Assembly: GCA_037157565.1 (NCBI GenBank)
Contig: JAZHRO010000013.1
Span: 31,128,501-31,192,500, forward strand
From: Thalassia testudinum
Taxonomy: Eukaryota; Streptophyta; Magnoliopsida; Alismatales; Hydrocharitaceae
Direction of reading: 5' to 3'
DNA: 64,000 nt
This document shows, in pieces, positions 49,301 to 56,343 of the stretch (within the stretch, counting starts at the first letter, position 1; the number at the start of each line of letters is the position of its first letter). The notes beneath the pieces are model-generated. The model made no database searches, was not told the DNA's origin, and saw only the letters and a list, made by a program, of their open reading frames with translations. Made by a program: the position numbers and the translations under genes.

Positions 49301-49468
49301 GTGCAAAAAAATACAAGGTTGATTCATGTAGGTGACAATGGAAGTAAATGAAATGAACAGTATTCTTGCAATGGGCAACGCACTGCTTACAGTAACACCT
49401 ATAAACAGAATAATACACATACCGAAAGAGAGTGGCTCGTCACAATAACACCTTTCTCCACTTCAGTC
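17162..49468 (-). CDS. MSH4: MSH4, meiotic MutS homologue (partial, 15 exons in window)
   Basis: MSH4 pairs with MSH5 as a MutS-gamma clamp that stabilises recombination intermediates and promotes crossovers in meiosis. Fifteen exons were joined by hand, in transcript order: 49423-49468, 46830-46876, 46591-46698, 45239-45314, 44298-44370, 44065-44210, 43859-43944, 23868-24007, 23663-23802, 23548-23598, 20985-21048, 17709-17852, 17540-17607, 17397-17455, 17162-17318. All introns are GT..AG, phases match, and there are no internal stops. The peptide follows plant MSH4 from the connector ([11 protein letters not shown]), through the lever/clamp ([27 protein letters not shown]), to the ATPase ([14 protein letters not shown] and the Walker A GPNMSGKST, split by an intron). 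About 468 of roughly 790 residues are present. Neither end of the gene was found. The orthology rests on recalled family sequence, but the run of matching exons makes it very likely. Confidence 0.93.
17397..17455 (-). CDS. MSH4: MSH4 exon with first half of Walker A
   Basis: This 59-bp exon encodes [18 protein letters not shown], then N and two bases of a Met codon. The P-loop continues after a 78-bp phase-2 intron (17319-17396). Confidence 0.95.
17540..17607 (-). CDS. MSH4: MSH4 exon, ATPase N-side
   Basis: This 68-bp exon encodes [18 protein letters not shown], then HSEFV. The GRHP motif is the conserved MutS element ahead of the Walker A loop. The acceptor (GTAAAAAG) has a poor pyrimidine tract but is the only one that keeps the frame. 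Confidence 0.93.
17709..17852 (-). CDS. MSH4: MSH4 exon, lever to ATPase
   Basis: This 144-bp exon encodes [32 protein letters not shown], then [10 protein letters not shown]. It is bounded by TTTCAG and GTAAGA. Confidence 0.95.
18194..18353 (+). repeat. 5' LTR of copia 4
   Basis: This 160-bp LTR has canonical TG..CA ends. It is bounded by MSH4 intron DNA on the left and the primer site on the right. Confidence 0.72.
18194..20012 (+). mobile_element. Copia 4, 3'-truncated, in MSH4 intron
   Basis: The 5' LTR at 18194-18353 (TGTTAGAGATTG to TTACATTAACA) is followed by a primer site TGGTATCGCAGC at 18354. Degraded gag/protease DNA follows, then a pre-integrase [11 protein letters not shown] near 19640 and an integrase core: [38 protein letters not shown]. 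The element stops near 20012 without a 3' LTR. It sits in the intron 17853-20984. Confidence 0.8.
20013..20984. other. Intronic DNA without recognised feature
   Basis: This remainder of MSH4 intron 17853-20984 has no recognisable coding or repeat structure. A 76-codon plus-strand ORF at 20604-20834 matches nothing I know. Confidence 0.4.
20985..21048 (-). CDS. MSH4: MSH4 exon, distal lever
   Basis: This 64-bp exon encodes [20 protein letters not shown]. The intron upstream of it (21049-23547) has been expanded by the LTR element 21162-23312. Confidence 0.92.
21162..23312 (+). mobile_element. Non-autonomous LTR element J (TG..CT ends)
   Basis: LTRs at 21162-21421 and 23052-23312 flank 1.63 kb of non-pol DNA. 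The exact target duplication TATAA lies at 21157-21161 and 23313-23317. LTRs end TTCAACT, so the termini are TG..CT. The primer-site-like TGATATCAAAG starts at 21422 and the purine tract GCTTGAGGGGGAG precedes 23052. No gag or pol domains are visible. A same-family copy in opposite orientation is at 47495-49285. Confidence 0.9.
22381..22575 (+). CDS. Lysine-rich ORF in element J
   Basis: This 64-codon ORF lies in a purine tract. It begins [18 protein letters not shown] and ends [12 protein letters not shown] related reading frame in element K (48119-48361) also has a Lys/Glu-rich body and an [10 protein letters not shown] end. It may be a real small protein or an artefact of a conserved A/G-rich tract. 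No domain is recognised. Confidence 0.3.
   Translation: MWIKKYQKKGQEKNEKKGAKKKEEKKEFELKKRGRETLFFEIFFLSHCCIHLPYEYGRTGECGS
23548..23598 (-). CDS. MSH4: MSH4 mini-exon, clamp
   Basis: This 51-bp phase-0 exon encodes [17 protein letters not shown]. It is bounded by ATTTCAG and GTAAGT. Confidence 0.92.
23663..23802 (-). CDS. MSH4: MSH4 exon, clamp domain
   Basis: This 140-bp exon encodes [18 protein letters not shown], then [14 protein letters not shown] and [10 protein letters not shown] 65-bp intron (23803-23867) separates it from the previous exon. The FNNRQGF motif belongs to the MSH4 clamp. Confidence 0.95.
23868..24007 (-). CDS. MSH4: MSH4 exon after the giant intron
   Basis: This 140-bp exon encodes [18 protein letters not shown], then [16 protein letters not shown] and FCDTSE. 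It is bounded by CTCCAG and GTTCTC. It fits in frame to the exon ending at 43859, which shows that the transposon-filled stretch between them is an intron rather than a break in the gene. Confidence 0.94.
24008..24489. other. Start of the giant MSH4 intron, no feature seen
   Basis: AT-rich DNA directly upstream of the acceptor at 24008. No repeat or coding sequence is recognised. Confidence 0.4.
24490..25330 (+). pseudogene. Gypsy integrase/chromodomain relic
   Basis: The plus strand contains [11 protein letters not shown] near 24680 (gypsy integrase VRLHGFPKxI). Further on, [18 protein letters not shown] (about 25140-25200) and a frame reading SRNNIPIA match the integrase C-terminus and chromodomain junction of plant Ty3/gypsy elements. 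Several stops are present and no LTRs are visible. It occupies the downstream end of the giant MSH4 intron. Confidence 0.7.
25405..26515 (-). mobile_element. LINE relic with internal RT deletion
   Basis: From the right, the minus strand reads [10 protein letters not shown], the linker before the LINE RT domain. It then passes directly to post-RT sequence ([12 protein letters not shown]) and to the C-terminal [12 protein letters not shown] near 25580. The RT domain itself is missing. The 3' end lies in the A/T-rich stretch near 25405-25430. No target duplication was identified. Confidence 0.72.
26516..28242. other. Non-coding LTR-like region in giant intron
   Basis: No gene is recognised. A TATA-like CTCTATAAAAG near 27068, CT-rich stretches and a TC microsatellite near 27404 suggest a degraded long LTR. 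LINE 28259-30212 inserted in its right part, and the sequence resumes at 30229. Confidence 0.35.
28259..30212 (-). mobile_element. 5'-truncated LINE with 16-bp target duplication
   Basis: This minus-strand LINE is flanked by CAAGATGAGAAGTTTC at 28243-28258 and 30213-30228, with its poly-A end at 28261-28271. It starts inside RT ([15 protein letters not shown]) and continues [15 protein letters not shown] and an ADD active site with a stop (TAA, 29796-29798) in place of the usual Gln. Next come [11 protein letters not shown], then the zinc-binding [18 protein letters not shown] near 28600. Multiple stops are present. It lies in the giant MSH4 intron. Confidence 0.92.
28473..30212 (-). pseudogene. 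LINE ORF2 remnant (RT, zf-RVT)
   Basis: RT palm motifs lie at 29700-30200, and the zinc-binding region [20 protein letters not shown] lies at 28560-28650. The YADD motif is CADD here. The frame is broken by many stops, consistent with an old dead copy. Absence of ORF1 and the endonuclease reflects 5' truncation on insertion. Confidence 0.85.
30534..30656 (+). repeat. Copia 3' LTR fragment
   Basis: A stretch with TATA box (CTCTATATAAATCG), ending CCTCAACA, is preceded by RNase H-end-like GCATGTTTGATATCTATGC and a purine tract. This is the layout of a plus-strand copia 3' end; the rest of the element is missing. 30229-30533 and 30657-30908 hold nothing else I recognise. Confidence 0.55.
30995..32437 (+). 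pseudogene. LINE ORF1, zinc-knuckle nucleic-acid-binding protein
   Basis: The frame from 30995 reads [16 protein letters not shown], then a CCHC knuckle CFRCLGVDH with a stop inside it, completed by VQEC. A second knuckle [14 protein letters not shown] follows, with the last Cys changed to Tyr. [18 protein letters not shown] follows. Downstream frames (31610-31912, 32201-32437) are GC-rich and shifted. ORF1 proteins of plant LINEs bind the element RNA. Minus-strand ORFs here are shadows. Confidence 0.78.
32808..36262 (+). pseudogene. LINE ORF2, endonuclease and reverse transcriptase
   Basis: ORF2 starts at 32808 with the APE endonuclease ([40 protein letters not shown]), in frame with breaks to 33749. 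RT follows at 34240-35420: [29 protein letters not shown], then YADD at 34857 preceded by TAG (34854-34856) in place of Gln. Next are [18 protein letters not shown] and the zf-RVT region [18 protein letters not shown] near 35940, CPLC near 36040. At least five stops or frameshifts occur. Confidence 0.92.
36604..36746 (-). repeat. 3' LTR of copia 5
   Basis: This 143-bp repeat matches 40769-40912 closely, with shared TATA (TTTATATAGAGAG) and the reverse-strand start TGTTGAGTTACGC. The minus-strand purine tract CTTGAGGGGGAG adjoins it at 36747-36760. Confidence 0.88.
36747..40100 (-). pseudogene. Copia 5 pol remnants
   Basis: Pre-integrase [15 protein letters not shown] is near 39500. Integrase is at 39173-39466 ([36 protein letters not shown]) and 38562-38864 ([18 protein letters not shown]). 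The first RT part is at 38127-38330 ([11 protein letters not shown]), and RT with an intact YVDDL is at 37527-37784. RNase H is in pieces at 36750-37450. Frames are broken repeatedly. Confidence 0.85.
40769..40912 (-). repeat. 5' LTR of copia 5
   Basis: This 144-bp partner of 36604-36746 lies directly beside the primer site ending at 40768. 40913-41144 has no recognised feature. Confidence 0.88.
41145..43365 (+). mobile_element. Gag-only non-autonomous copia element F
   Basis: Canonical TG..CA LTRs at 41145-41559 (415 bp) and 42913-43365 (453 bp) enclose 1.35 kb holding only gag. The primer site TGGAATCAGAGCC starts at 41560. Flanking pentamers ATTAT and ATCAT differ by one base, consistent with an aged target duplication. 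The LTRs carry CACGTG G-boxes, and the 3' LTR has a TC microsatellite at 43263-43307. A related element is at 51102-53215. Confidence 0.88.
41975..42601 (+). pseudogene. Element F gag (UBN2 type)
   Basis: A continuous 208-codon frame reads [53 protein letters not shown] and [18 protein letters not shown]. It ends in a Gly/Arg tract and a truncated zinc knuckle (CQHCRLG). This is most of a copia gag without its N-terminus; some upstream gag sequence lies near 41900 in other frames. It is the longest intact retroelement frame outside the LINE endonuclease. No protease or pol follows. Confidence 0.85.
43371..43858 (-). other. Intron DNA with unrecognised 122-codon ORF
   Basis: This end of the giant MSH4 intron lies next to exon 43859-43944. 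A minus-strand ORF at 43411-43779 (starting [14 protein letters not shown]) matches no family I know and has no splice or promoter context. It may be chance. Confidence 0.3.
43859..43944 (-). CDS. MSH4: MSH4 exon before the giant intron
   Basis: This 86-bp exon encodes [18 protein letters not shown], then [10 protein letters not shown], and ends in phase 2 with AG. Its donor GTATAT opens the 19,851-bp intron 24008-43858. The first base of the exon at 24007 completes the Arg codon. Confidence 0.92.
44065..44210 (-). CDS. MSH4: MSH4 exon, lever helices
   Basis: This 146-bp exon encodes [15 protein letters not shown] and later [18 protein letters not shown]. The [10 protein letters not shown] motif is diagnostic for plant MSH4. 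The acceptor is CTAG and the donor GTACGT. Confidence 0.94.
44298..44370 (-). CDS. MSH4: MSH4 exon, lever domain
   Basis: This 73-bp exon encodes [15 protein letters not shown] followed by GLRKFPKET and ends in phase 1. It is bounded by TTTCAG and GTGAGC. Confidence 0.92.
44905..45025. repeat. Short tandem repeat, about 33 bp unit
   Basis: Within the MSH4 intron 44371-45238, a unit containing CAACAAGTGCAAAAAATCTA recurs about 2.5 times with ACGTACGCACACG variants. An AC microsatellite lies near 44755-44770. Confidence 0.6.
45239..45314 (-). CDS. MSH4: MSH4 exon, lever domain
   Basis: This 76-bp exon encodes [17 protein letters not shown] followed by INARLDCL. The RLLRxNLLQPL block is typical of eukaryotic MSH4. 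The acceptor is GATTAG and the donor GTTAGT. Confidence 0.93.
45315..46590. other. MSH4 intron without recognised element
   Basis: The 1.28-kb intron between exons 46591-46698 and 45239-45314. A palindromic CACATCTTTAGATGTGGG occurs at about 45469 and 45677. No coding sequence is recognised. Confidence 0.4.
46591..46698 (-). CDS. MSH4: MSH4 exon, core/lever start
   Basis: This 108-bp exon encodes [18 protein letters not shown], then [17 protein letters not shown]. These are the signature residues at the start of the MutS core domain. It is bounded by TTTGCAG and GTATGT and ends in phase 2. Confidence 0.93.
46830..46876 (-). CDS. MSH4: MSH4 exon, connector region
   Basis: This 47-bp exon encodes [15 protein letters not shown] plus two bases of a Ser codon. 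It is bounded by CCAG and GTAATT. The intron upstream of it (46877-49422) carries the 1.8-kb non-autonomous LTR element at 47495. Confidence 0.9.
46945..47415 (+). repeat. Copy 1 of a duplicated intron block
   Basis: This MSH4 intron sequence (CTAGATCAC.TGGTGATCCCTA, GCTTTCAGCATT-like, CAATGGGAAGGA) recurs in direct orientation at 58670-59330, about 11.7 kb away, with moderate divergence and an extra stretch of about 190 bp in the second copy. No coding content is recognised. Confidence 0.78.
47495..49285 (-). mobile_element. Non-autonomous LTR element K (same family as J)
   Basis: A minus-strand element with 3' LTR 47495-47750, 5' LTR 49033-49285 and an exact AAGAT duplication at 47490-47494 and 49286-49290. 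LTRs run TGTTGAGAGG to TTTCAACT (TG..CT). The primer-like TGATATCAGAGC adjoins the 5' LTR. The 1.28-kb interior has no pol. It shares with J the purine tract, the ACGAGTATGGGAGAA block and GATCTTCC/GAAGACC-type repeats. It lies in the MSH4 intron between exons 49423 and 46876. Confidence 0.92.
48119..48361 (-). CDS. Lysine-rich ORF in element K
   Basis: This 80-codon minus-strand ORF begins [18 protein letters not shown] and ends [12 protein letters not shown]. It is positionally and compositionally equivalent to 22381-22575 of element J. Function is unknown. It could be coincidental translation of a conserved polypurine stretch. Confidence 0.3.
   Translation of the reverse strand: MSKKEKKEEREEKKERVKKMKKMKREKRKKIERKKFKKKDDEFYEKSWRSPLVFHILLSSLCYYLLLYEYGRKGECGSLL
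49423..49468 (-). CDS. MSH4: MSH4 exon (first found in window)
   Basis: This 46-bp exon encodes [12 protein letters not shown]. It begins with the third base of a codon (probably Trp, as in plant MSH4) and ends in phase 0 before GTATGT. The upstream exon, which should encode the conserved stretch ending in a KW dipeptide, was searched for up to 64000 and not found. Confidence 0.85.
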
Positions 49469-50869
49469 CTATATAAAATCACATTAGCAGTCACCATTAG
49501 TTTAATTAATAGATTATCTGTTGGTGCATGTCAGCTGCTCAAGATTTAGTTATCTCTGTCAGCTTCTGGAAAGACTCCAAAAAAGATGCACAAAATATTT
49601 CATATTTTCATCCCAAGGAGTTCTGAAAACAAAGCCAAACAATATATAAAATGTTTTCCAAATACATAAGAGTTATTGGTTAGAAGGCCACAGGGCCCTG
49701 AGGATTATCACTCAGATTGTTTGATTTTAGGGCTCTCCAGTTACCAACAATCAAATTCAGTTCTATCCATCCCAGTTTGAGATAGACAAAAGAGAAAACA
49801 TGAACATCTGGGAGCACCTGCAAATATACAAGTGAGAAAACACAAACACACCCCTATGAGATGAATTCTTACACTAAATTGCACCTGCATCATTCCAGCA
49901 TGTAAATTGAAAGAACATCAATCAGGGAGGGTGAATATGAAAAACAACTAAAATCTAATGAATCACTTGTCCTCTAGTCCTCTAGTAACTTCCATCTCAT
50001 CTAGCTTAAGAAGACAACACATTTGATTTGAGGGGCTTTTTCATATACATCCTTTGTGAAAGATGTGTTTCGTTCCAAAGGTTAAGTTTTTTTTTTTTTT
50101 TGAAAGAGGAAATGGTGGTTATCCATAGGTTAAGTTCACAAATGCAAAACATGCAAAACCCATCTCACCATCCTTAAGGAAGTTTCATCTTAGATGTGCA
50201 TGCATACATGGATGTATGCGTCAATCAATGTATGTACATATGCAGGCATGTGTGCATGTACAGAAGCATGTTTATGTGCAGCATGTATGTATTTCTAAAC
50301 ACCATCCTGCCCTGTGACAAAAGCGTGTTGACAACCTGCTATTTCAAGGATGCCATAGGCCAATCCCAAAATGTCTACAGGTAAGCATTATCAATCAGAT
50401 TGTCGGTAGCCAAAATAAATGCTGACAGAACAATGAATCAAGGTTGTTGCCCACGTATCCTCAAATCAAAGAGGAGATCAAGCAAAAGTTATAGATCTAA
50501 GCATCCAGACAATTTATGGCAAAGGAAAGCTGAACCATTTGCAAACTTGATGGAGGATACATGGTAGCTAGTAGACACCATTGCTTAAATAGGTATTGTT
50601 TCTAGAAAGGCTTAAATAGGTATTGTATTGCAACATCATCTCATTAACTGTCTCTCGGACCTATATATCAAATATTTTAACATGAAAATTTGAATAACGT
50701 GGGATTTTTCAAATATGTCCTTAGATATACACCTCAAAATTTATTTAACCAAACACCTAAAAACTGCATTGAATATGAATTTCCGTATAACAATCGCTAG
50801 GAAAAATCCTATTTAAAAGCATACAACTTTTGGAATGCCATTGCATAATGGGTTGTTCAATTGAAGAAA
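49469..50869. other. DNA upstream of the first found MSH4 exon
   Basis: Presumably intron. It contains ATGT-rich microsatellite-like DNA at about 50185-50300 and the 38-bp LINE tail at 50089-50126. No exon or other gene is recognised. Confidence 0.4.
50089..50126 (-). mobile_element. 38-bp LINE 3'-end insertion
   Basis: A T-run followed by GAAAGAGGAAATGGTGG is flanked by AGGTTAAGTT at 50079-50088 and 50127-50136. On the minus strand the body (ATAACCACCATTTCC, CTTTC, A-run) resembles the 3' end of the full-length LINE at 36410-36452. It looks like an extreme 5' truncation. Confidence 0.7.
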
Positions 50870-51101
50870 ATCCTAGCCTCTAGCCTCTATTATGTAGATA
50901 TATCAAATGGAAAAGTTACATGACAGTACCCAATGAAATAACAAACCCATATAAGAGACAAATAAAACAAATAAATACCTCCAACACAGTACCTCAAGTT
51001 AGAGCATATGTCTATCATGCCCATCATGTCGCATAAAAAGATCCAGTCTTCTTTAGGAGTGCCTTGGTGAGGATATTTGCCTCTTGATTCTCCAAGGAAA
51101 C

Positions 51102-53215
51102 TATGGAGGCTGCTGCAACATGGAACATGGAGGTCTCCTTGGCGTGGGAAACAGTCCACACAGTGACTGTTTGCCGTAGAAAACACAGAGATAGAGAGAG
51201 AGAGAGACCAGGGGGCCGAGAGGGGGGGGTGTTCGAAGGGATTTAAAGGAAGAATTATTGCATTCAATTCAAATAAATCAATTATAAGAAGGCTCTTTTT
51301 TATAGAAAGAACATCTAAGCACATCTCCTAAAATTAGAAAAAAAAAAACAAATCATCTAAACTACTTTCTAAAAAACTAAGCATACCATACTAAAAGATA
51401 CTAAACTTGGACCAAAAGCCATACCAAAATTCCCTTAGGGCCAAAGCCCCTTGGGTGCTACCTAAGACTACCACGTGGCCTAACAAAACGTGGCACTGGC
51501 ACATGGCCTAACAAACCTGCCACGTGGTACTGCCACAAGGCCTTTATTCTTCACACTCCCCCTCAAGTCAAGGCTGAGAGAACAATGACTTGTTCTTCAA
51601 ACTTTGTAAAGCTAGATGTCCCACCACTCTTCTTCTTTGAGCTTGGAGCTCTCCACTTTGTCTTTAGAAGAAGCCATGGTGTGACCTCTTGCGACCTCTA
51701 AAGTTGTTGCTTCTATGGCAACCTCGATAGTCGTCACGACGGCCGCCATTGTCTTCTCCTTTTCTTCTTGAAATATAGCCTTAATCATAAGGTCGGCAGG
51801 CATAAGAAAGCCCACACATAAAGTACTAGTAACCCCACGGTGAGACCTCCCAAACCTGTCCCAACATCTCTCTTGTGGATGGTTGGTGCATCCCCAATAT
51901 TGGCATTGAGGATAAACGCAGACTGGGCCTCGGCCACGTCCTTTTCCACGCCCCGCACCGATCACTAGAATAGCAAGTACGAAGTTGTCGCTCTTTAAAG
52001 TAACCTCAACCTCCGGGACCTCCATCTTATCCAAGCAACTAAAGATGGATTCAAGATCCATCTTTCCATTTATAGAAAGAATCTGATCGCACGTTGGATG
52101 GTAGTGGGGATGTAACCCCGATAAGAACTCGGTCACCTGCCATCAAGCACATGTCTCCCCCTGTTTATCATAACAGATGGGCTCGTAGATGTCTACTTCC
52201 TTGAACAATGCCTCTATCTTCGTGTAGTAGTCCGCCAAGGAAAGATATCCTTGACTAGATTTACATACGTGTATAGAAATCTATGATGCACGCATTACTA
52301 GATTTCTAGGCATACCTCTTCACCAGGGCCATCCAAATCTCGTAGCCACTCTTCTTATAAAGCATGTTCAAGGCAATGGCAGGATCAACTTAATTCACGA
52401 TCCAATTCATCACAATAAAATTCTCCTTCTATAGCTTGTTTTTTCTTGGCTTGAGGAGGATGATAAGTTTGTCTTGGCCCACAATGAATGTCTTGAACGG
52501 GCGGGCCCACAAGACATAGTTGGAAGCACCCTGAAGCTTGAGGGTTGTTCCTTGAACAACCACCTTGCCTTCCCCTGTCGACAACGAGGCTTCGATATCA
52601 GCCATCTTTCTCGATCTACAATCCTCCTATTCCGCGTAAGGTGTTGGATGTGATGAGGACTTGTAGAAGAAGAAAATCACGCACGTATGGCCTTGTTGTT
52701 GAAGAGAATACACAAAAGAGAGAGATTATCTTTTGTGCGTAAACTCCTCCCGAATATGTGCACGCCTAGGAGCCTAGATCGTAAACTCTGATACCATGTA
52801 AAGGCTGCTGCAACGTGGAGCGTGGAGGTCTCCTTAGCATGGAGAAGGATCCACGCAGGGACTATTTGCCATGGAAAACAGTGAGAGAGAGAGAGAGAGG
52901 CAGTTGACGGTGGAGAAAGAGAGAGGAGAGGAGTTGGAAGAGAGTTAAGCGAAGAATTATTGCAATCAACTCAAATAAATCAATTACAAGAAGGCTCACT
53001 TTTATAGAGAGAACATATCTTCTAAAACAAGAAACAAACCAATCAAATCACATCTAAAATTAGAAAGAAACAAATCATCTAAACTACTTTCTAAAAAACC
53101 AAACATGCCATACTAAAAGACACCAAACTTAGATCACAAGCCATACCAAGATTCCCTTAAGGTTGGTGCCCCTTCGGGGCTACCAAGGACTACAACGTGG
53201 CCTTTATCCTTCACA
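51102..53215 (-). mobile_element. Gag-only non-autonomous copia element G
   Basis: A minus-strand element with exact GAAAC duplications at 51097-51101 and 53216-53220, 3' LTR 51102-51555 and 5' LTR 52798-53215. The primer site (reverse complement TGGTATCAGAGT) ends at 52797. The interior (1.24 kb) holds gag only. It is related to element F by gag sequence and by CACGTGG-containing LTRs. It inserted into the RNase H of copia 6. Confidence 0.92.
51612..52620 (-). pseudogene. Element G gag
   Basis: The C-terminal frame 51612-52136 reads MTEFLSGLHPHYHPTCDQ, KMDLESIFSCLDKMEVPE, then GRGKGRGRGPVC and a CCHC knuckle CQYWGCTNHPQERCWDRF with one Cys altered. N-terminal gag is traceable in other frames to about 52600. 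No protease or polymerase follows before the polypurine tract at 51556. Confidence 0.82.
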
Positions 53216-53262
53216 GAAACAGATGGCGTAAAAAATTCTCCATCATTCACAGCATTGCAAAC

Positions 53263-53395
53263 TGTCAAGGTTGAAATGCCATAGATTATTTAGTAGGCCC
53301 TGGTGTCTTTATATAGAGAGCACCTAAGGGCACAAAGTACAAAAACACCCCCTACAATATAAAATAAACAGGAAAGCCCCCAATATAACTCAACA
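53263..53395 (-). repeat. 3' LTR of copia 7
   Basis: This 133-bp partner of 58259-58392 adjoins a purine tract on the minus strand (AACTTGAGAGTGAG). Confidence 0.9.
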
Positions 53396-54810
53396 CTCAC
53401 TCTCAAGTTGGAGCATAAACATCAAACATGCTCAGCTTGAAACAAATATAATGCAATCATTTCTTGGGAAGTGCTTTAGTGAAGATGTCTACTAATTGGT
53501 CTTCAATGCAAATGTAGGGAGTAGAAATCTTCTTCGCAGCAATAGCCCCCCTGATGAAGTGACAATCCACCTCAATATGCTTGGTTCTCTCATAGAAGAT
53601 AAGATTGTTTGCAATAAAAATAGCAGCTTTGCTATTACAGTGCATAGGAATAGGTCCAAAATCCTACACTCCAAAATCCTCTAGGATAGAATGGACCCAA
53701 AGTAACTCACAAGTAGTCTAAGACATGGCCCTGTATTCAGACTCAGAACTTGATCTAGAAACCACTGTCTGCTTCTTGCCTCTCCATGTTCCTAGATTAC
53801 CTCCAACAAAGGTACAGTATCCTATAGTTGACCTATCCTCATATGCTCCAGCATAGTCTACATCTGAAAAACCACATACATCCAAGTGTCAATTGTTTCT
53901 AAAATAAAGTCATTTCCCAAACACACTTTTCAAGTACCTAAGAATCTGACAAACTCCATCCCAATGGACCTCCCTTAGTGATTGTATAAACTAACTCAGT
54001 CTACCAACAGCAAAGGCAATGTCAGGTCGGGTAACTATCATATACAACAGCTTACCAATAAATGCAAGATATCTAGTAACATCCTGCAGTAAGGGGCTCT
54101 TATCATCTACAAGTGGCAAAGACGCATCCATAGGCACGTACGCTGGTTTGCACCCAGCATACTCATGTCTCTCAACATGTCAAGCACATACTTGTGCTGA
54201 GATAGCACAAGTCCTCCAGTATGTTGCACCTCAATACCAAGAAAATAGCTAACAAGGCCTAAATCCTTAGTCACAAACTGTGAGTGTAACAGACTTTTTG
54301 TTTCTTCTATGCATTTTCTGTCATTGCCAGTTAGCAATATATTATCAACATAAACAATGAGTATAACATAACCTGTCTTCCCATGCAATGTAAACACAGA
54401 GTGATCAGCAGACGATCTAGTAAAGTCATAGTCCAGAACAACTCTGCTGAACCTCTCAAGCCAGGCTCTAGGACTTTGTTTCAGTCCATAAATAGCCTTC
54501 TTCAACTGGCACACCTTATAACACTCCCCCTGAGTGACAAAACCAAGTGGTTGCTCCATATAGACTTCCTCCTCTAAGTCTCCATAAAGAAAAGCATTTT
54601 TTATATCTAACTAATGAACCGTCCAAAGCCTGTTAATTGCAAGAGAAAGCAGGATCCTAACGGAATTTAGGCGAGCCACAGGGGAGAAGGTCTCAAAATA
54701 GTCGACTCTAAAGGTTTGAGTATAGTCTTTGGTGACCAGGTGTGGCTTGTGTCTTTCCACCGTGCCATCTAGACGACATTTTAAGGTAAACACCCATCTA
54801 CATCCCACAA
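53396..54810 (-). pseudogene. Copia 7 reverse transcriptase and RNase H
   Basis: RT lies at 54611-54808 (MGCRWVFTLKCRLDGTVE, YFETFSPVARLNSVR) and 54107-54559 ([34 protein letters not shown]). The active site is YVDNI, with the second Asp of YVDD changed to Asn. RNase H ends at 53457-53645 with YERTKHIEVDCHFIRGAI and DQLVDIFTKALPKK. Confidence 0.9.
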
Positions 54811-54951
54811 CAGTAGCACATGGGGATAGATCAACGAGAGCCTATGTGCCACAGGACTGCAAAGCTGCCATCTCTTCTTCCATAGCCAATGTCCAAGATG
54901 GATCTTGGAAGGCCTCATGATAATCCCGTGATACTTGTAAGCTGTCAATGG

Positions 54952-56270
54952 CTAAAGAGAACTAGTGTCCAACTGCAGGCAAACGTCAAGTGACACAAAC
55001 TGAGATGCAAAATATTTGACACAAGATTGTAGAGCCTTCCTTTGTGCAATGGGAAGGTCCATAGTAGTGTCCTCAGTAATAGTAGGTACCTGGTCCTCAA
55101 ACGAATCGTCAACGATTGGTGGAGATTGAGCATAAATACTAGATAAAGGCTCCTCCACCGAAGGGATATCCTGAATCCTATGTTGAAAATGCTTAGGAAA
55201 GGCATTTATGATAAGAATCTCAGGATGACACGGATAAGAACCAAGTTCAGGCTGACTATCTCGTGATATAGATGGCTCACTGGGCTGTGGTGGATCAGAT
55301 ATAATATGAAGAGGAACATTGTCAGCTTTAGTGATGGATTGCTCTCCCTGTTTCTGGTAGTAAGGAATCTCCTCGAAGAATGTCACATCAGCGAAGACAT
55401 AAAACTTCCATGACACAAGATCATAACGATATCCTTTCTGAGTTCTAGGATAACCAAGAAAGATACACTTCACGGAACAATGAGAAATTTTATCAACATG
55501 GTGTAGATGAACAAAACACAGCCAAAGAGAACCGAAGTGACAGAAAACATGTCTGTCAGGATACAAGGAGTATGGTGTTTTACCCCCTAAAACAACGAAG
55601 AGACACGATTCACGAGATACGTGGCAGTAAGAACAACATCAGCCCAAAAAGATGTAGGAACATTCATTTGAAACATAATAGAGTGGGCCACACCAAGTAA
55701 ATGTCTAAGTTTACGTTCAACTACCCCATTTTGTTGGGAAGTATGAACGCAAGTAGTCTGATAAACAATACCCATAGACTTAAGAAAGGCAGTAGTCTAG
55801 CATTCACAAATTCAAGACAATTATCAATCCGAAAAATTTTTATAAAAGAAGAAAACTGAGTTTTATTTCCAAAACAAAACATTTCATAATATCAAAGACT
55901 TCAGCCTTTTCTTTCATCATAAACACCCATGGCATCCTGGTGTAGTCATCCATAAGAACAAGAAAATATTGAAAGCCTTTAACACTCTTGACCCTACACA
56001 GGCCCCAAACATCAACGTGCACTAAAGCAAAAACAGATTCAGCTCTTTTATTTTGCAGTGGAAAGAAGACCTATGGTGCTTGCTCAACTGACAGGCATCA
56101 CACCTAAAACATCTAGAAAGGACAACTAAGGGAACTGGTGGCGAAGAACATGCAAACTTGGATGACCAAGACGTAGGTGCCATAGAGAGCAGAAGTGACA
56201 CAAACAACATCAACACTGGAGGAACGTAGGACATCAAGGTAGTAAAGACTGTTCTGCTCAAGTCCACCAA
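54952..56270 (-). pseudogene. Copia 7 integrase
   Basis: Pre-integrase FRCDACQLSKHHRSSF is near 56100. Core pieces are MHVDVWGLCRVKSVKGFQ (55840-56022), RIDNCLEF near 55830, and QQNGVVERKLRHLLGVAH (55587-55775), so D, D and E are all present. The C-terminal module and linker are at 54952-55566 (VKCIFLGYPRTQKGYRYD, DLPIAQRKALQSC). Four frames are involved. Confidence 0.87.
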
Positions 56271-56343
56271 TCTGCCTCATCATCTGGAGGTCCTACAAGT
56301 ATTGGTCATGAAACACTACACGACATCTCAAATCCTTTGTTAT

